From the NCBI GenBank assembly GCA_030141605.1, contig JAQGDQ010000132.1, forward strand, positions 379,797-443,796: a stretch of 64,000 nucleotides of DNA, read 5' to 3'. The first letter of the stretch is position 1. Each line of letters starts with the position of its first letter. Positions 45,123 through 59,800 of the stretch are shown here, one piece after another. Position numbers and translations under genes: made by a program. Source of the stretch: Tubiluchus corallicola (lineage: Eukaryota; Priapulida; Priapulimorpha; Priapulimorphida; Tubiluchidae). Below the pieces are notes generated by a model. That model made no database searches, had not been told where the DNA came from, and saw nothing but the letters and a program-made list of their open reading frames with translations.

Positions 45123-47482
45123 TTACGCGCCGTTGGCCCTGCAGCAAATATTACCGCCCGCCATTACACTCAATGCTATGACGTCACGTCAGGTAGAGCT
45201 TACTGAGAGATAGTACAGTAGACAACCGGCGGCTTCAGCAAGCAGAGTACTATGAACAGAGCGGCTATTGCTGAGTAATGATTTATCTACTAATAAAAAC
45301 GTTTCTTTCGATATTCTTTATCTATTTATAGCAAATAAATTTATAAGAACCAGTCTTTATTTTAAAAACTGCAAGGAACAGCACATTTATAGTAACAAGC
45401 ACAGTATACAGAGCAGTATGATGTTATTTATACTGTGCGTAGGCTGTATGAACAATAGGTGTGCCGAGTATTCCTGCGAATTAAATCATGCTGGTAGCCA
45501 CTATTTTGGGTTAGATGCACGGCAGTTAAGTTAATAATTAACTTTTCTAGCTAAATTTCATGAAAACTATATATAGTGCAAGTTAGCAGTAAGACATCCC
45601 AAGCCTACCAATTTCATGGAAACTCGATTCTAATGGTAACCTCCCTTTCTTCACTTTTTAAAATATCTCTATCCCTTTTTTTCATTTACTTTAACGTAAA
45701 AATCGCACAAAATGCGACCATAGTTGTGATAGAACATCTTTTCCCTTTCCTACAAATAGAATCGCCTATCTATCCTGCTAGACATGGCGAAAAATAAAGT
45801 CTGGACAGGTGCACGTAGAATAAAGGTACCCGACGGTACAAAACTTATATACATGTCGATCAGCAGTCAAACTGTAGACTATGAGAATGTTTTTGACTTG
45901 AAAATTTTCTTCTCTGAAACCTTATTTGTACAGTCGATAAAGCCCAGGTAACAAAATCTGTCTTTACTGCCTTAATGTCTATTTCTTTTCTCGTCGATCG
46001 TACCTAATAATGTACTGCTACTTTTACAATTTTATACGTTGGAAAACGTAAAAACGATCACTCTTTGTCAGAAGCATTGTCTGAACGGCACATCAGACAA
46101 AAGATAGCTTGGCAGACTTTAATGGCAATGAGACATTTATAAAGCCGAAATGATCAGAAAACAGAAAATAATCTGCAACAAGAAAGCAACCTAGCGCGAA
46201 ATACCAGTGATGCCACAATAAAACTTTTACAAGTTGTACCTCGTCACTACTATTTTTCATCTGTAAAATGTAAATGTAAAGTGTGACTGTGTGGACAAAT
46301 AATTTGAGCTTAACATTAAAAGATGCTTCAGCGAGTACCCCAGTTTCTCCATTACCGGCGTACCGCTTGGCTTTGTCATAAGTAAATACAGCGAGAGTCA
46401 CACGTGCGCAGTGTCGTTCCTTAGGGGACGTCACTTCCGCTTTCTTCCATTTTTTCGTTTTTCGCAAGATGTCACTAAAGGCGCTAAATTTGAAGTGTTT
46501 CAATGCTAACCAAACCGAAACGTGCAAGTTTATAAAGAAATAAACCCGTGTTTTGCATCACAGTAGTCAGTGGTGAATTTTGATATCGTCTATCAGTGGA
46601 CCTTTAAGAAGCAATTGCAATAAATGAAAATAGGCTACAATCACTACTAGCAGTGAAGTAACAATTGAACATTTTTATCTTGTGGAACAAAACTTGCTCA
46701 CATACGTCGCTTTTCTTTCTCTTTCCTCTCTCGTTCTCTCGTTCGCTTTGCTTTTTTCTCCTTTGTCTTTCCTCGTCTCTCTCTCTCCCTCATTTTCTCT
46801 CCCTTTTCGCTCCCCTCTTACTTTTTCTTTGAATTATTATCTTTGATTTGATAAAAACTTCATTTTTGTAAATATTTCCAGCGCATTTAACAATGTTCAT
46901 CAAACATCTTTTATGTCCAGATAGAGCGCTCGTGTGGCCTAAACACTCAAGTACAAAAATAGATCTCTATACCAAGTTTTCCTATAACAGTCACACTCTG
47001 CTTCCTGACTATGTCAATGTTACTTATTTTAAAAACGCATACATGCGATCGTTCCTGTACCTAAATACCATGAATATAAAACAATTCTTCAGAGAGTAAA
47101 CCTGTTAGAAAATAACGGTGGTGGTGTCAGTGATTTTTGCTGAAGCGTTGCTAATTTTCTAATCGAGGAATTTTCAAAAACATTGGGCAAAATCATTCTG
47201 CCGCTAATAATTAGAAAGTAAGGATGGAAGCGATCTAGCGCCAAAAATTGCCATCCATTTGACATAAATTTGGTCGCGACACTTAGGATATATAAATTCA
47301 AAAACATTTTCATTTACTTATAGAAAAAATAAATAGAAAACATTTGCATTGTCACAAACAGTATCAAGCAATTCAGAATTGTGATGTCAAAATAACACAA
47401 AATCATTGTCATTTCTTACATCAATAGTACATCAGTTCTGCTACATTCGGAATTCGCTTAAACCTTTTTCATTGTCTCTCAG
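45123..47482. other. Intergenic region upstream of block D
   Basis: No BTB, BACK or kelch exon visible. A T/C-rich tract lies at 46705-46830. A 144-codon minus-strand frame (46093-46527) has no recognisable domain. Confidence 0.5.
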
Positions 47483-50091
47483 ACTACTTGCCTGTTATTG
47501 TCTGCATTGCCTGCCTTCTCGGGTGTGGTAGAGATTGGACGACTAGCCTAGTCTCTTATAGAAGTGGAGTTAATGAAATCTTTTCGTGGTTATTGACGTC
47601 CACGTGGACTGCTGGTGATGACGACGTTGCAAAATTTCCTACACTGAAGGCAAAGTTCATCAGGATGTACCAAGATAAAGGTGCACGATCTCACCACGAA
47701 GCTTCGACAATCCAGCAGCCTACTACTCCACGTCCACGTCCACGTCCAAGTCCAAATGTGAGGTGTTTTGAGTTGGAAAACTTCATTGGCAGTGGAACGC
47801 GTACATACTCATTTTCCGAAACTACAAATTACACAATTACTGAGTTACACGATGAAGCGGCGGCTGCACAGTTAATTAATACTAATCAAGTGAAAGATTC
47901 TGGAGCATCTACTACGTCACAGAAAATTGTTATTAAGGCAGCTGGTGGTAAGGACTCTACGTATCCCGCTCCAATATATGTAAGTAAGACAAGGAAAATA
48001 ATTACAGAATTCATTGGATCTGGATCTGCTGAAGGTACGTGCACTGGTGATACTCGAAGTGTTGTTATCGAGAGCCCTGCCGTTAAGTTAAGCCCTGTTG
48101 GTGAAGGAGTTTATGCTGGTGAATCATCTGCTGCTATTTCGGAATCGCTTGGTGCTGCGAAAGTTCCTGCGCAACTGCCTGAAACACGCCAATTTGAAAC
48201 TTGTTCTCCTAAAGTTCTATCTGACAACGAAATACCTGCAAATAAAACAAGAACTGTGATAACAGACAGTGATTATGGGGACATGCTAGGCCTGCACAAA
48301 GCCACAGATGACAACAAACAAAGTTTGGCATCACCAAAAGGTAAAATCGTGCCAGATAAAGCAATTAAAGCTGAGACAGCAAAAGAAACGGGGGACAAAC
48401 AAAAAGTACCAATCCAAGTTGATAAAACCGAGCTTGATGAAGTAAATAAAACCGAAATAGCGAAAGAAAAGGAAAAACGCACAAAGGAAAAGAAACACGA
48501 CCCAGAATGTGATAAAGGCAAAGCTAGGAAGGATAAGGGAAAGCATGAAATAGTAACTAATGAACCCGATACAAAAAGCAACAAAATCGAACCTGAAAAA
48601 AGAAACCCTGAAATTAGAATTGATAATATACCTGAGACAAGGGACGACAATACGATGAACGAAAATGAAACAAAAAAAATTAACACGAAAAGTGAAATAA
48701 AACCTGCCGAGGTAGCCAGCAAAAATCAAACGAAAAGGCATTTTGGTGGGGACAAACCACACGAAGGAGCAGCCGAAACTAAGGATCCGGATTCTAAAAA
48801 AACTGACAAAGCAGCTACTGCGGAAAAACTCGATAAAACCAAACGTAAAGACAGCGGTAGTAAAACAAGTGATCATAGTGATGGTAGACCTGCTAGTGCT
48901 AAACCAGAACCTAAGGAGAAAAGTGACAGTAGACCTGCTAGTGCTAAACCAGAACCTAAGGAGAAAAGTGACAGTAGACCTGCTAGTGCTAAACCAGAAC
49001 CTAAGGAGAAAGGTGACAGTAAACCTGATAGTGCTAAACCAGAACCTAAGGAGAAAAGTGACAGTAGACCTGCTAGTGCTAAGCCAGAACCTAAGGAGAA
49101 AAGTGGCAGTAGACCTGCTAGTGCTAAGCCAGAACCTAAGGAGAAAAGTGGCAGTAGACCTGCTAGTGCTAAGCCAGAACGTAAGGAGAAAAGTGGCAGT
49201 AGACCTGCTAGTGCTAAACCAGAACCTAAGGAGAAAAGTGACAGTAGACCTGCTGGTGCTAAACCAGAACCTAAGGAGAAAAGTGACAGTAGACCTGCTA
49301 GTGCTAAACCAGAACCTAAGGAGAAAAGTGACAGTAGACCTGCTAGTGCTAAGCCAGAACCTAAGGCGAAAAGTGGCAGTAGATCTGCTAGTGCTAAGCC
49401 AGAACCTAAGGAGAAAAGTGGCAGTAGACCTGCTAGTGCTAAGCCAGAAGAACCTAAGGAGAAAAGTGACAGTAGACCTGCTGGTGCTAAACCAGAACCT
49501 AAGGAGAAAAGTGACAGCAGACCTGCTAGTGCTAAACCAGAACCTAAGGAGAAAAGTGACAGTAGACCTGCTAGTGCTAAGCCAGAACCTAAGGAGAAAA
49601 GTGGCAGTAGACCTGCTAGTGCTAAGCCAGAACCCAAGGAGAAAAGTGACAGTAGACCTGTTAGTGCTAAACCAGAACCTAAGGAGAAAAGTGACAGTAG
49701 ACCTGCTAGTGCTAAGCCAGAACGTAAGGAGAAAAGTGGCAGTAGACCTGCTAGTGCTAAGCCAGAACATAAGGAGAAAAGTGGCAGTAAACCTGCTAGT
49801 GCTAAGTCAGAACATAAGGAGAAAAGTGGCAGTAAACCTGCTAGTGCTAAGCCAGAACATAAGGAGAAAAGTGGCAGTAAACCTGCTAGTGCTAAGCCAG
49901 AACGTAAGGAGAAAAGTGGCAGTAGACCTGCTAGTGCTAAGCCAGAACGTAAGGAGAAAAGTGGCAGTAAACCTGCTAGTGCTAAGCCAGAACGTAAGGA
50001 GAAAAGTGGCAGTAGACCTGCTAGTGCTAAGCCAGAACATAAGGAGAAGAAGAGCTCAACTGGAAAATCTCGTCCTAAACCAAAATCGTAG
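47483..50091 (+). CDS. Block D: orphan disordered exon with 26 x 15-residue repeats
   Basis: Open from a strong acceptor-like TGTCTCTCAG at 47473-47482 to TAG at 50089. The middle part is clearly homologous to gene B exon 5: CFELENFIGSGTRTYSFSET, YTITEL, KTRKIITEF, EGTCTGDTRSVVIESPAVKL. A Lys/Glu-rich stretch follows, then 26 repeats of 15 residues (core SRPASAKPEPKEK) and a short tail KSRPKPKS. No first kelch strand and no kelch exons follow before gene E, and no BTB exon is seen before it. AATAAA at 50284 is a plausible poly(A) signal, so it could be a terminal exon. The first 60 residues are less certain as coding sequence. Could be a decaying copy kept open by repeat structure. Confidence 0.6.
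48880..50052 (+). repeat. 45-bp coding minisatellite, 26 copies
   Basis: Twenty-six units of 15 codons; the 13th has one extra codon. Variants alternate D/G at position 1, R/K at 3 and P/R/H at 11. Since 45 is a multiple of 3, other frames on both strands also stay open, which explains the long overlapping ORFs here. Confidence 0.97.
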
Positions 50092-50283
50092 GCGTTTTGC
50101 ATGTACTTCACATACGAGGACATTGCACGTGATTATCTATCTCATATGTCGGATGCGATTTTTTATGATAATTCGGCTCCACAATTTTCATATTTCAAGT
50201 ACCCTTTACGATATACGCAGATGTAAGAAACAACTTTATCGAGTAAAAACAATTATTGGAAAGTTGCCTCATTGACAAAATGC

Positions 50284-50289
50284 AATAAA
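50284..50289 (+). terminator. Poly(A) signal after block D
   Basis: AATAAA 193 bp after the block D stop codon. Confidence 0.45.
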
Positions 50290-53200
50290 ACACGAAAAGA
50301 TATTAAAACATAAATTAGTATTTTCTTTTCGTATACGTGTCTCTTTGAAAAGTAGATCCTAAAAGGAAACAGGACTTTAAGCTAAAACAGGATTTTAAAC
50401 AATAATCTACCGTATAAAACATTGAAAGGGGACATAATTGTTTTTTTTAAGAATGACTTATACAAAAGAATTATTTTTCGCTTTCCGCTAATCTACTTAG
50501 ACTGGGTCTAGCGCCTGCACATCGAAAACGCGTTGCACAAAAAATAGGCACTGTACTTGATCATAAGAGCACAGTTCAGTGTGACAGTGCACACGCTCAA
50601 GAACTCATGCGTTGGCACAGCTGCAAACTTGAAATTTAAATTTTTGAAGCTAAATTTATGAAGTTTTTGGGTAGTCAATTTTAGCCAGTAGCATTGTATG
50701 TCAATTTTCGCTTTCGCTACCACGTGTAACATACTCGTGGAATGTTTCTGTCGCTTGAAAATTATGTTCAGTTCCGACACCGTCTCTAGGGATTCGTCCA
50801 CCATTAAGTGACCTTATAAACTATCTTAACTTTCTAATTTTATCATCAGAAGCGACTTTCCGCAAGCAATAACTGCTTAAATGAATTCAAACTTCTGTAG
50901 ATTACCTAATGTTCATATAAAAATATCACAAAATTAGCAATCTAACTTTTTGTAAGAGCTTACTGTACTGTTGACGGAAATTGATAATGCGCTGCTTTTC
51001 TTCAGCCGATGATGAACGATAAAAAATAGGCGCTCAAAATAACAGCTGAAATGATCATGACTTTAAAATGATTTTAATAATCAAACCGGTCGCTTATCAC
51101 ACTGTCATTACTAAGTCCTTCTAACATTTTTCACGAAAACTGAAATAAGCCAAACTTCCCAGAAGACTTGGTCTTTCCTTTAATACAAGCTTGTTGAATA
51201 GTATTTCATGTATATTGATTTGTTTAATTTTTGTAAAATTCATCTTTTAAATAACTTTGGGCTTACCAGAAAACAAAACTATGTGCATAGCATCACTGAC
51301 ACGTTTTCACTTCTCGGTTCCACGGTCTTAATCTGTGAAAAAATAAACAACTAGTAGCACGGCTGGGAGACCAAGTCGATTCATATGACACAACATGATC
51401 TATATATTATATATACACGATGTCAAAAAACAGGAGAAAATGGCCAAACAAGGGAATAGATGTATAAATATAGTGGCATTTAGGAAGAATTAACGGTAAA
51501 AGTTTCGTATAAGCATTACGAAATTCATAAAATTTCTCTCTCACTCTTTCTTTCTTTCTTTCTCGCTGTCTTTCTCTCTCCCCCAATGGCAATTTTCTTG
51601 ATCCACATTTGCGTATCGACCTCATGGCAGCCTGCAGTAAAATCAGTTACCACTTCCAGGAAGCAGAAGCAAGACGTATCGTGTAAAAGGATTCCTTCTT
51701 GCATCCAGTGCTTAAAGGACAAGAAAAGGGATACCTGAAATAGGTTTGAGAAAAATCGCCTTAAAAATTATAATACCTTGCAGCAATTTTATGCATATAT
51801 TTATACTCACGTTAAAATGATTTTTTGTTTGTTTTCTTTTTAAATCTGCCACGATATTGTTCCGAAGTCGCTATTACATGACGTCACTACGCAAACGTAA
51901 ATCAGGGGAAGAAAAGGAAATGTTAAATTATGTCCCCAAAAACTTTTCATGCAAATCTGCATTACTTGGCATTTCGCTTACCTGCTTGAAAGACTTAAGT
52001 AACTAGAAGTAATAATTGAAAATTTTCATGCCAGTAGGTAAAATGTCGCTGGCTGACCCTCCAGGGTGCACCACTCACTAACCAAAACTGAAAAATTTAT
52101 CTTATTGACAAGATACAGTAATTTAAAATTTGACTTAATTAGTGACATGTGTGCTATTTTTATACTCTGTGGTTGAGCCAATGTAAACCAATTCATTTTC
52201 GTGGTTTCTAGGCATTTTGAGCCAAACAATGGTCGGAAAATTAATGAAAAAATAAGCAGTATTTCAACTGTTTCCCACCTTTAAGGATACAAAATTTAGG
52301 TATAACTCAAAAGCAGCACTTTCTTTCTCTGCTCATTTAACCACTTTCAAATCATCCATGTAGGTCCTTTAATCTCTCGTCAATAACATAAGTAATATCA
52401 TTCCCGTTTGTGATCAATCCCTTTTTTGTGAGTCAGACAACAATATGACTAGCTGTCAACTACATCACATATTTCATCATATTCACAAAAACAAAATCAT
52501 TTTCATTTAAAAACTCATCCATTTCTTTCTTTGAATTCACAATCTATCTGCTTTTCTTGTCATTTTCAGGGGTATATCAAAAAAATTATAACGCCCTAGG
52601 CTGACAGTCCCATCCTGCGCACCTATATTGTTATATATGAAGCCCAAGAAACAATTATTGTATTATATTAGTAATACTACTACTTAAATACTCTTGTTGT
52701 TTTTGTTAATTTCATTTATTTGTACTGGCTTATAGCCAAGGATGTTGCATAACTGCTTGTGGTGTAAGACGTTTTATATAAGAATGATTGTATATCTTTG
52801 TTATAAACGTTATAATGGCGCTTATTATAAAAGCAACTATCTGTGATGTGTTATAAAATACACGTTTTGTGTGAACACGAAAGGATACACATTTTCTGAG
52901 TATAGAGGAGAATAGAAATTTTTTACACTGAGTCATTATTTGGCACCCTAGTCTACAGCCGGGTTAGTCATTGATAAATACGCCCTGATCTTTTTCACCA
53001 CAAGTTCACTTATTGGTTCACTCATTCGTAATTAATCGTATTACTAGTAGCGCATAGGTAGGTCTCAGTTGCGTTGACCTTTTATTCCAAAATAAAAATA
53101 AAAGACAGGCCCTAACAACATCGCTGTCCAGACTCAAAGATGGTTGCCTCGTTTATGGCCCCAAAATGAAAGTCAAAAATAGGACCTAACTATATCGCTG

Positions 53201-53736
53201 TCAGCGCCTCTTACCCTATCCCGGGTGTCTACCGTCCATGTTTTGTTATGTTAACTTTTTAACTTATTCAAAGTCCTGCTAGAGAAAAATTAAATGAAAT
53301 GGGAAACAAGAAAATAAAAAAAAGATTTTTAAAACGGCGTGGCTAAGTTACGTAACAGTGGACAAAACGTACATGTATCTGCTGAGTCTTGCACAACACG
53401 TCATTGCATTATCTTAATTACTGTATTGTTCAAAATGTTCAAATTCTGTCATTTATTAACATTAACAACGTTAGTGGACATAAGAAATACTCAATCTATT
53501 TTGCTTTGTAACTATTAGTTATACTCTTGCTATACTTCTACGTTGGTTTAAGCCTAGCGGCACTCAGCTGCTCTAATAAATAATGACGTAATTGATGATG
53601 AAATGTGACAACATCGCTTCGCAGTACTGTAACACCAGAAGTGGCAGAGTGGAGGGACCCCAGTTATCAAAAACAATGCTCAAATTTTTTGTAATGTATC
53701 GATTGTTATAAATAAGCTTTACATTTCTTCGCAAAG
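50290..53736. other. Intergenic region between block D and gene E
   Basis: About 3.4 kb, AT-rich. No kelch or BTB exon and no clear repeat family; a short T/C tract near 51530-51585. Confidence 0.5.
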
Positions 53737-53856
53737 ATGATAAAAAGCTGCTTAAACGACTCTCAGAGTGAAGAGGAATGTTCTGAGACGGAAACAGAGC
53801 GAAGTAACCCAAAAATTGCTATTACCATATGCAACCCTAAAACGCTGAAAGAACAG
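53737..53856 (+). CDS. Gene E exon 1 (start codon)
   Basis: Forty codons starting MIKSCLNDSQSEEEC, Ser/Glu-rich; donor GTATGT, phase 0. The frame runs on to 54006 but that is intron. Confidence 0.68.
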
Positions 53857-56800
53857 GTATGTCACATTCACAAACACGAGGTAGATGTATCGGTAGTAGC
53901 AGACAACCGTAGCGTTCAAAAGCTATTGAAAGGCTTCAGAAAAATCAAAACTGTCCCTGCTTCTAGGTTTATCAACCCGTTTCCTCCTCTGGCCTATGTT
54001 ATTTAAAAACGGATAAACTTCCCACAGTCAGTGAGTTGTGTATGTGCTACCCAATATATAATGTAAGTGTAATATAACATATAATATATATATGTGTAAT
54101 ACATATAAAACGAAGTTCCTGTTTCCAGGAAATATCTTTTCCAAACTTTGTTTTTCTCTAAAATGGTACCTCTTATTTTCTAATCAATCTTTTTCAAGCA
54201 TTGAAATTCAACAATAGGAGAAATGTTACACAATTTTTAATTTTCTCTGATTTAAATTCACCGATGTACAGAAGAACTGAATATCTAAACATACCTCAGG
54301 GCAGAAAATCAAAGAACTGACTATCTAAACAAATAACAGTCAGAGAATTAACTAAGTAAGTTTATCACTTGTTTTTATTTTCAAAACTTTATAACGTCCA
54401 AAGGTAATGCGCAAACAAAATTCAGTACAATAAGGATGACTTTATTAAGTTTCGTCGCTGAGACTGGTGCAGTAGACCTCCTTAAATTTGTTTTTTGTTT
54501 GTGTAGAACAAGGTGAAAATGCAATTGCAAAATTTCTGAAACGAAAAGGTGGTAATGTAATTCTCTTGGTTCTGATTCAGACCCAGTCTCAACTCTTCTC
54601 TTTCTCATTTCATTTCTTTTTTGGCTGAGGTTGGTTTCGCAAATGGTATAATTGTCGATTTATTCCATCACTAACACTATCAAAATTCTAAATAACTTTA
54701 TATCATTATTGTTGTTTCTTACACTCCTAACTAAATAATACGAGTTAAGTTTTTTTAAATTTGTGTAGATCAATTGCCATCTGCAAGGCCACTTTACCCC
54801 TCAACCACTTCATACAGGTAACGACCCTGGCGATGTTCGACATGTCAGTTTTTCAGAAAGCAAGTTTCATTACTTGTGCACTAAAGACCTAAAAGACATA
54901 CTCCCAACAGCGGAGAGTCAAACCGATCTGGACGTGGCACGTAAATATTGGCTAGGCGAAGCCGATGAGCTGCTAAAGTATGGAGAAGGTTGGTGGTTTA
55001 AAACTGTTGCAATTTTTTCTTTTTCTTTTTACAAAATCTGATATAGAAATGAGGCGTAAATCCGCTTGATTAGTGGATCTGTCGTGCTGAACTAACTGAT
55101 CACTTTAATTCAGTGCTTTACCTACAGTATACACGCAAAATAGTGGTTGGCGAATTAACTTTTTTGGTGTAATAGCCTAATTGTGCAGACTGCAACTTTG
55201 CATACCTACTGTAAGGAAAGTCAATTATTAAAGTCATCGATTAAGGTAAACAAGGCTTCAATGTGACGCTCTTATTCGACACACATAGATGTACTGAAAG
55301 TTGATGAATGCCTTGTTCCGGTACTGCGTAAGTTGGGATGAATTTCTGGGTAAGAAAATTTCTGTTGAACTAGGTCTCATTAACTTGACAAGTGGTTATG
55401 AGTAGTATTTCAATCATTTGGGATGATACTTATTAATTTATTATTTATTTTCTTTATTTTAGATTTTAATCAATGCATAAAGTACTATATAAAAACAAAT
55501 GAGTGATGCAGATTATAAAACTGTATACACAAAATAAAAAAAACTGTACAAGAGAAGCACAAGTTAGTTTAGATAATAAAGGAAGAAGTTAGTAATGAGT
55601 TCCAATATTATATGTACAATGATGTATATCGAATATCTGTATCAGTTTTCTATGTGCTGGTTTGCATTGGAAGATATGTTCGGCTGTCATTTTTTGTTAT
55701 TCATGCGATGCGGTACATCGGGCCGTGTCTGGCACGGTGGTAGACCGAAACCCCGCCACCGAAAGCGGCCGAAACCCGGAATCGTGTGATTTCGATACGT
55801 GTTGTATAAGCAGCATTATGTGTGTTGACTGGACAAGTTTATAGTTCTTTTGATGCAAATATGAGCAACACTACAGAATGTTTTTCAAGTATGTTACCGA
55901 ATATTTATTTTTTTATTTAGAGTTTATTTCAGCACATAAAAAATGCTATATAAAAGTTAAAATTTGCACAAAGACTAAGAAATACTACATGTCATGCACT
56001 ACTAAAAAGCCACTAAAATTTACAAAAAAGGTATAGTACAAATATACACATAATTTAAAAATACAAAGGAAAAATACGAAGTTAAAAAAACAGCAGTTAT
56101 TACATCAGTAAATCATGCCTTCTAAATATTCTACTATAAAATCATGCATCAGCTTGATGGCAAACCAGGCGACTACACTACTTGTTGACTATTTCTATTG
56201 CATTTCTAGCTCCTATTGTATATCCTAACATTGAAGACCCACCAATGTTCTTCTACGATGGAGAAAAACCAGATTCGTTGATCATCGTCGACAGTGTCCT
56301 ATTCCAAGTTCATAAATCAGTTTTATATCGTAACAGTCGTTACTTTGATGAATTGTTCAGGGACAGTACCTTAAGAGAAAATATGTCAGAACTGGCTTTT
56401 GATGACGTCACGCCAAAAGCCTTTCGAGCTCTACTGATGTACTATTACGACGTAAGATTGAAATTGACCAAAGACAATGTGTGCGAGCTACGCTACGCAG
56501 CGTCTAAATTTGGCAATAGAGAACTTGTAGAATATTGTGATCTATTTCTCAAACAGTCATTTAACGAAAATTCTATTTTGAAGTCGTACGAGAAAGCGCG
56601 CATGGCAGGGTTGACAGAGCTCTGTGTCAAGACACGCCGTTTCATCAGAAAGGAGTTTACGACCATATCCAACAGTATTGACTTCCTTTTACTTTCACAG
56701 CCAATTCTTTGCGAGATCTTGTCAGATGATGAAGTTCAAGTTAACTCTGAGCTGGAGGTATTCCAGGCGGCGCTGCGGTGGTTAAATCACGACCCGGAGG

Positions 56801-59800
56801 TACGCATGCGTAATGCGGTGGAAGTGTTGAAGTGCATCAGACTACACACCATGTCTAGAGAGGAACTGTTTCAAAGTTTGCGAGAAGCTCCTTTCTTGAT
56901 GCAAAACCCGCATGCGCGCGATATCATCCTGAATGCTAACTGGTATGATTATTTTCTCATAATATAATAATTATAATGAAACTCTTTATTGCATATGTCA
57001 TATAACAGCCGAACGGTACAGATTATAAACACACATTCACAATATGTAGTAATTATAACATGTAACTGTTGTTATCAATTGTGTTAATGAACCTGATAAA
57101 AAACCAATGTAAGTGGCCAACGGATGACTATTCGGGTTAAAACGTGTTCATGTAGTAATGTGTTAATGTTAATGTCGGTTTATATGATATAATACATAAA
57201 TATCGGTCATTGAAACCTATTGTTGATGTGTGGTGGATGTTCGTGAAGTTTTTTTAGTGATATGAGCACATTTTTTTATTTTAGAGCACAAAGGCTGCCT
57301 AGTTATAATTATATAGTTTATATGAGCCCTAATTTATGTAGGCTATTTTTAGAGTTAATATATTCTCTTTTAGCTGCTTTTTAATCTGTTTTAGGGTTTT
57401 AGCAGATTTTACTTGAAGCGGGCTTCGCAAACTGAATTGTGACCATATTTATTGTTAGTTTTTGTTTGTTTAATATCACGTGTTCTTGTCTTTAGTTGTC
57501 ATAATAAAATTTAGTGGATTTCTTGATTATCTTTACCCAACACCTAACTTGACTCTGTGCCATAACGTTTAATCAATGGTCTAGCCCTGTTTATGTTTTT
57601 CTATATGACAATTTATATATACTTCATGCTAGTATATATAAAATTGGAACATTAAGCGATTCCATTTGTCTCTATTTGCTTTTTTGTATTCTGTCATTTA
57701 ATTTTTTTAATTACAGTATTAAATTTTGTGCTAAAGGGCATCCTTAATTCTCTTTACGCTGCCTCTACCAGCCGTCTCAAAATCGTCCACCAACTGGTCT
57801 ACTTAAGTCCTAGACGCCCCTTCTTGTTCTGGCCCGCAAAAAGAGAGGCTGTTTATATCAAATAAAACTTAATTATTTTGAACTTAGTCCGCCAAGAGAA
57901 CTGGAGAATCCTAATGTTCTGAACCAGAACAAATTACTTGGTCCTTAAAAAGATTTAGAACAACCTTCGCTTGGAAAAAGGCAAGGTGCCGTGTTAGTTG
58001 CCAATGCCAAAGAGTAATCATTAAACAGCTGATTCTTCTGGTGTTTTTAGCTTTTATCACTCTTCGCAGTAGAATTCTTTATTTTTGTTATTCTGACTTT
58101 TTACACTTTCAATCACAGACAGAACTGGATAAGTCAGTAAGTTTTTTCTTGAGGGCCTACAATTTTAGGCTGGAATTTGAGAAAAATGCTATTGTGGCAT
58201 ATACATGTGCAGAATAATACCAGTGTAGTTTTGTTGTATGTTAAAATTGCTCTCAATGACATTCACTCATTGATATAACCTAATCATATCATTGCAGGTA
58301 TAAAACCTGCTTGGAGGAAGAGCAGTTATCTAAGGCATCATTTTTGCAAAATTTTCCGGGGACCAGGTGCAATTTGAGTCCAAGAGTAAGTAGAATTCAT
58401 TTTTCTGGTCACGGGTTAACATGGATCTTACAATATATTGTGCTGAAGGCGACATTGCCGATAACGGTAGTTTCAATGTCGAAATGTGCATGCTTCCATT
58501 GTGACAAAAATAACTCCAAAATCTTAAACCAAAGTAAAGAAAATTCTAACAAAGACCAGCCAGGAATGTGTCTTACATCCTCCATGCCAGTGGAACTGGT
58601 GCTGATATGCTAAAATGACCTACAGGCTCACGGATATTCTGCTTGCTAGACTAGTTATAGGTAGGTGCTAGTATGCCCAGGTTCTGAAAGGCCCACGCCC
58701 AGGAGTCATTGCAATATAGAAGAAACGTACCTAATAAATCGCCCTTCATTACAATATTTACAAAAGTAATGATGATGCAAATGGCACTCATTCAATCACT
58801 TAATAAAGCAACGAGATTCTTTGTTACAAAAGAAAAAGTATAACTTCACCAACGCGGCTCTTCATGGCTTCATCTAACTTGATTTCATTAATTGTTACGA
58901 TAATTGATAGCCATTAATGGTTGAGGGTCAAAATGGGGTTATCAAAAATGTAATCACTAGTCACGTGAGCTTGTTATTATTAAAGCATGTGAATATTCTA
59001 GCCTTTTACACAAGTACACAGAATGATAATGATGATGATGGTAAATCTTTTATTATGCTTCTATTTGCAGTACATCAGCATATGATATCCATGAAATCCA
59101 TGTAAAGATATTAGTGACACACATACGTACATACTGTACATAATTACGTAATAATAAAAGCAACTGTATAAAATTATATACAAATAAACAAGTGCATGCA
59201 TATAAACAAATACGTTAGAATGTACAAAATATACAAAATGCTTAGGTATTGTAAAGTTTTGGCAAGTTGTTGTAATGATCAGATTCGATCATTATATAAT
59301 AAGTTACATAATAACTTAATACATAATAACATTACATAATAAAGTTATTACGTCACCATTACCCACAATGCCTGTTGTTCATTAGATCTCTGTACCTGTA
59401 GTACATAGGTAAACTATAAACTAATGATAAATTTTAAATATATGTAAACATCCTGGAAGTCTAAAGAGTCGTTCTGTAAATATACTTACTAGCGATTAGT
59501 TAACGTTTTCACAATGTACTTCACTAAGTCCAAAAATGCAGTAATTATACTTTTGGTTTGGTTTAAGCCTTTGATTGATCACTGATTGATCACAACTACT
59601 GATTGATCACCAAGCTCCAACATAAAATGTCTCCTCTTCCTTTGGTTGACAAATGCATTACGGACAATAAAATAGCAAATGATCTGGTGTCTGAGGGGAC
59701 AATCCATAGTCGCACAGTGCGGGCACAGAAATTGATTAAAGTTTCCTTGCTTAGGAAGAAAGCAAATTGCCCCAGTCTTCAATAGCCTGCCAGAATTTCT

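Noticed and set aside
46093-46527. 144-codon minus-strand ORF
   Set aside because: No domain, no splice context and ordinary composition; could be chance or old transposon sequence.
48331-50275. Overlapping long ORFs of 416-510 codons in three other frames over block D
   Set aside because: The 45-bp repeat length is a multiple of 3, so any frame without a stop in one unit stays open. Only the 867-codon frame continues into sequence homologous to gene B.
55720-55795. GC-rich patch suggesting a CpG promoter or RNA gene
   Set aside because: Only about 70 bp long, no tRNA-like or other RNA structure recognised, and inside gene E intron 2.
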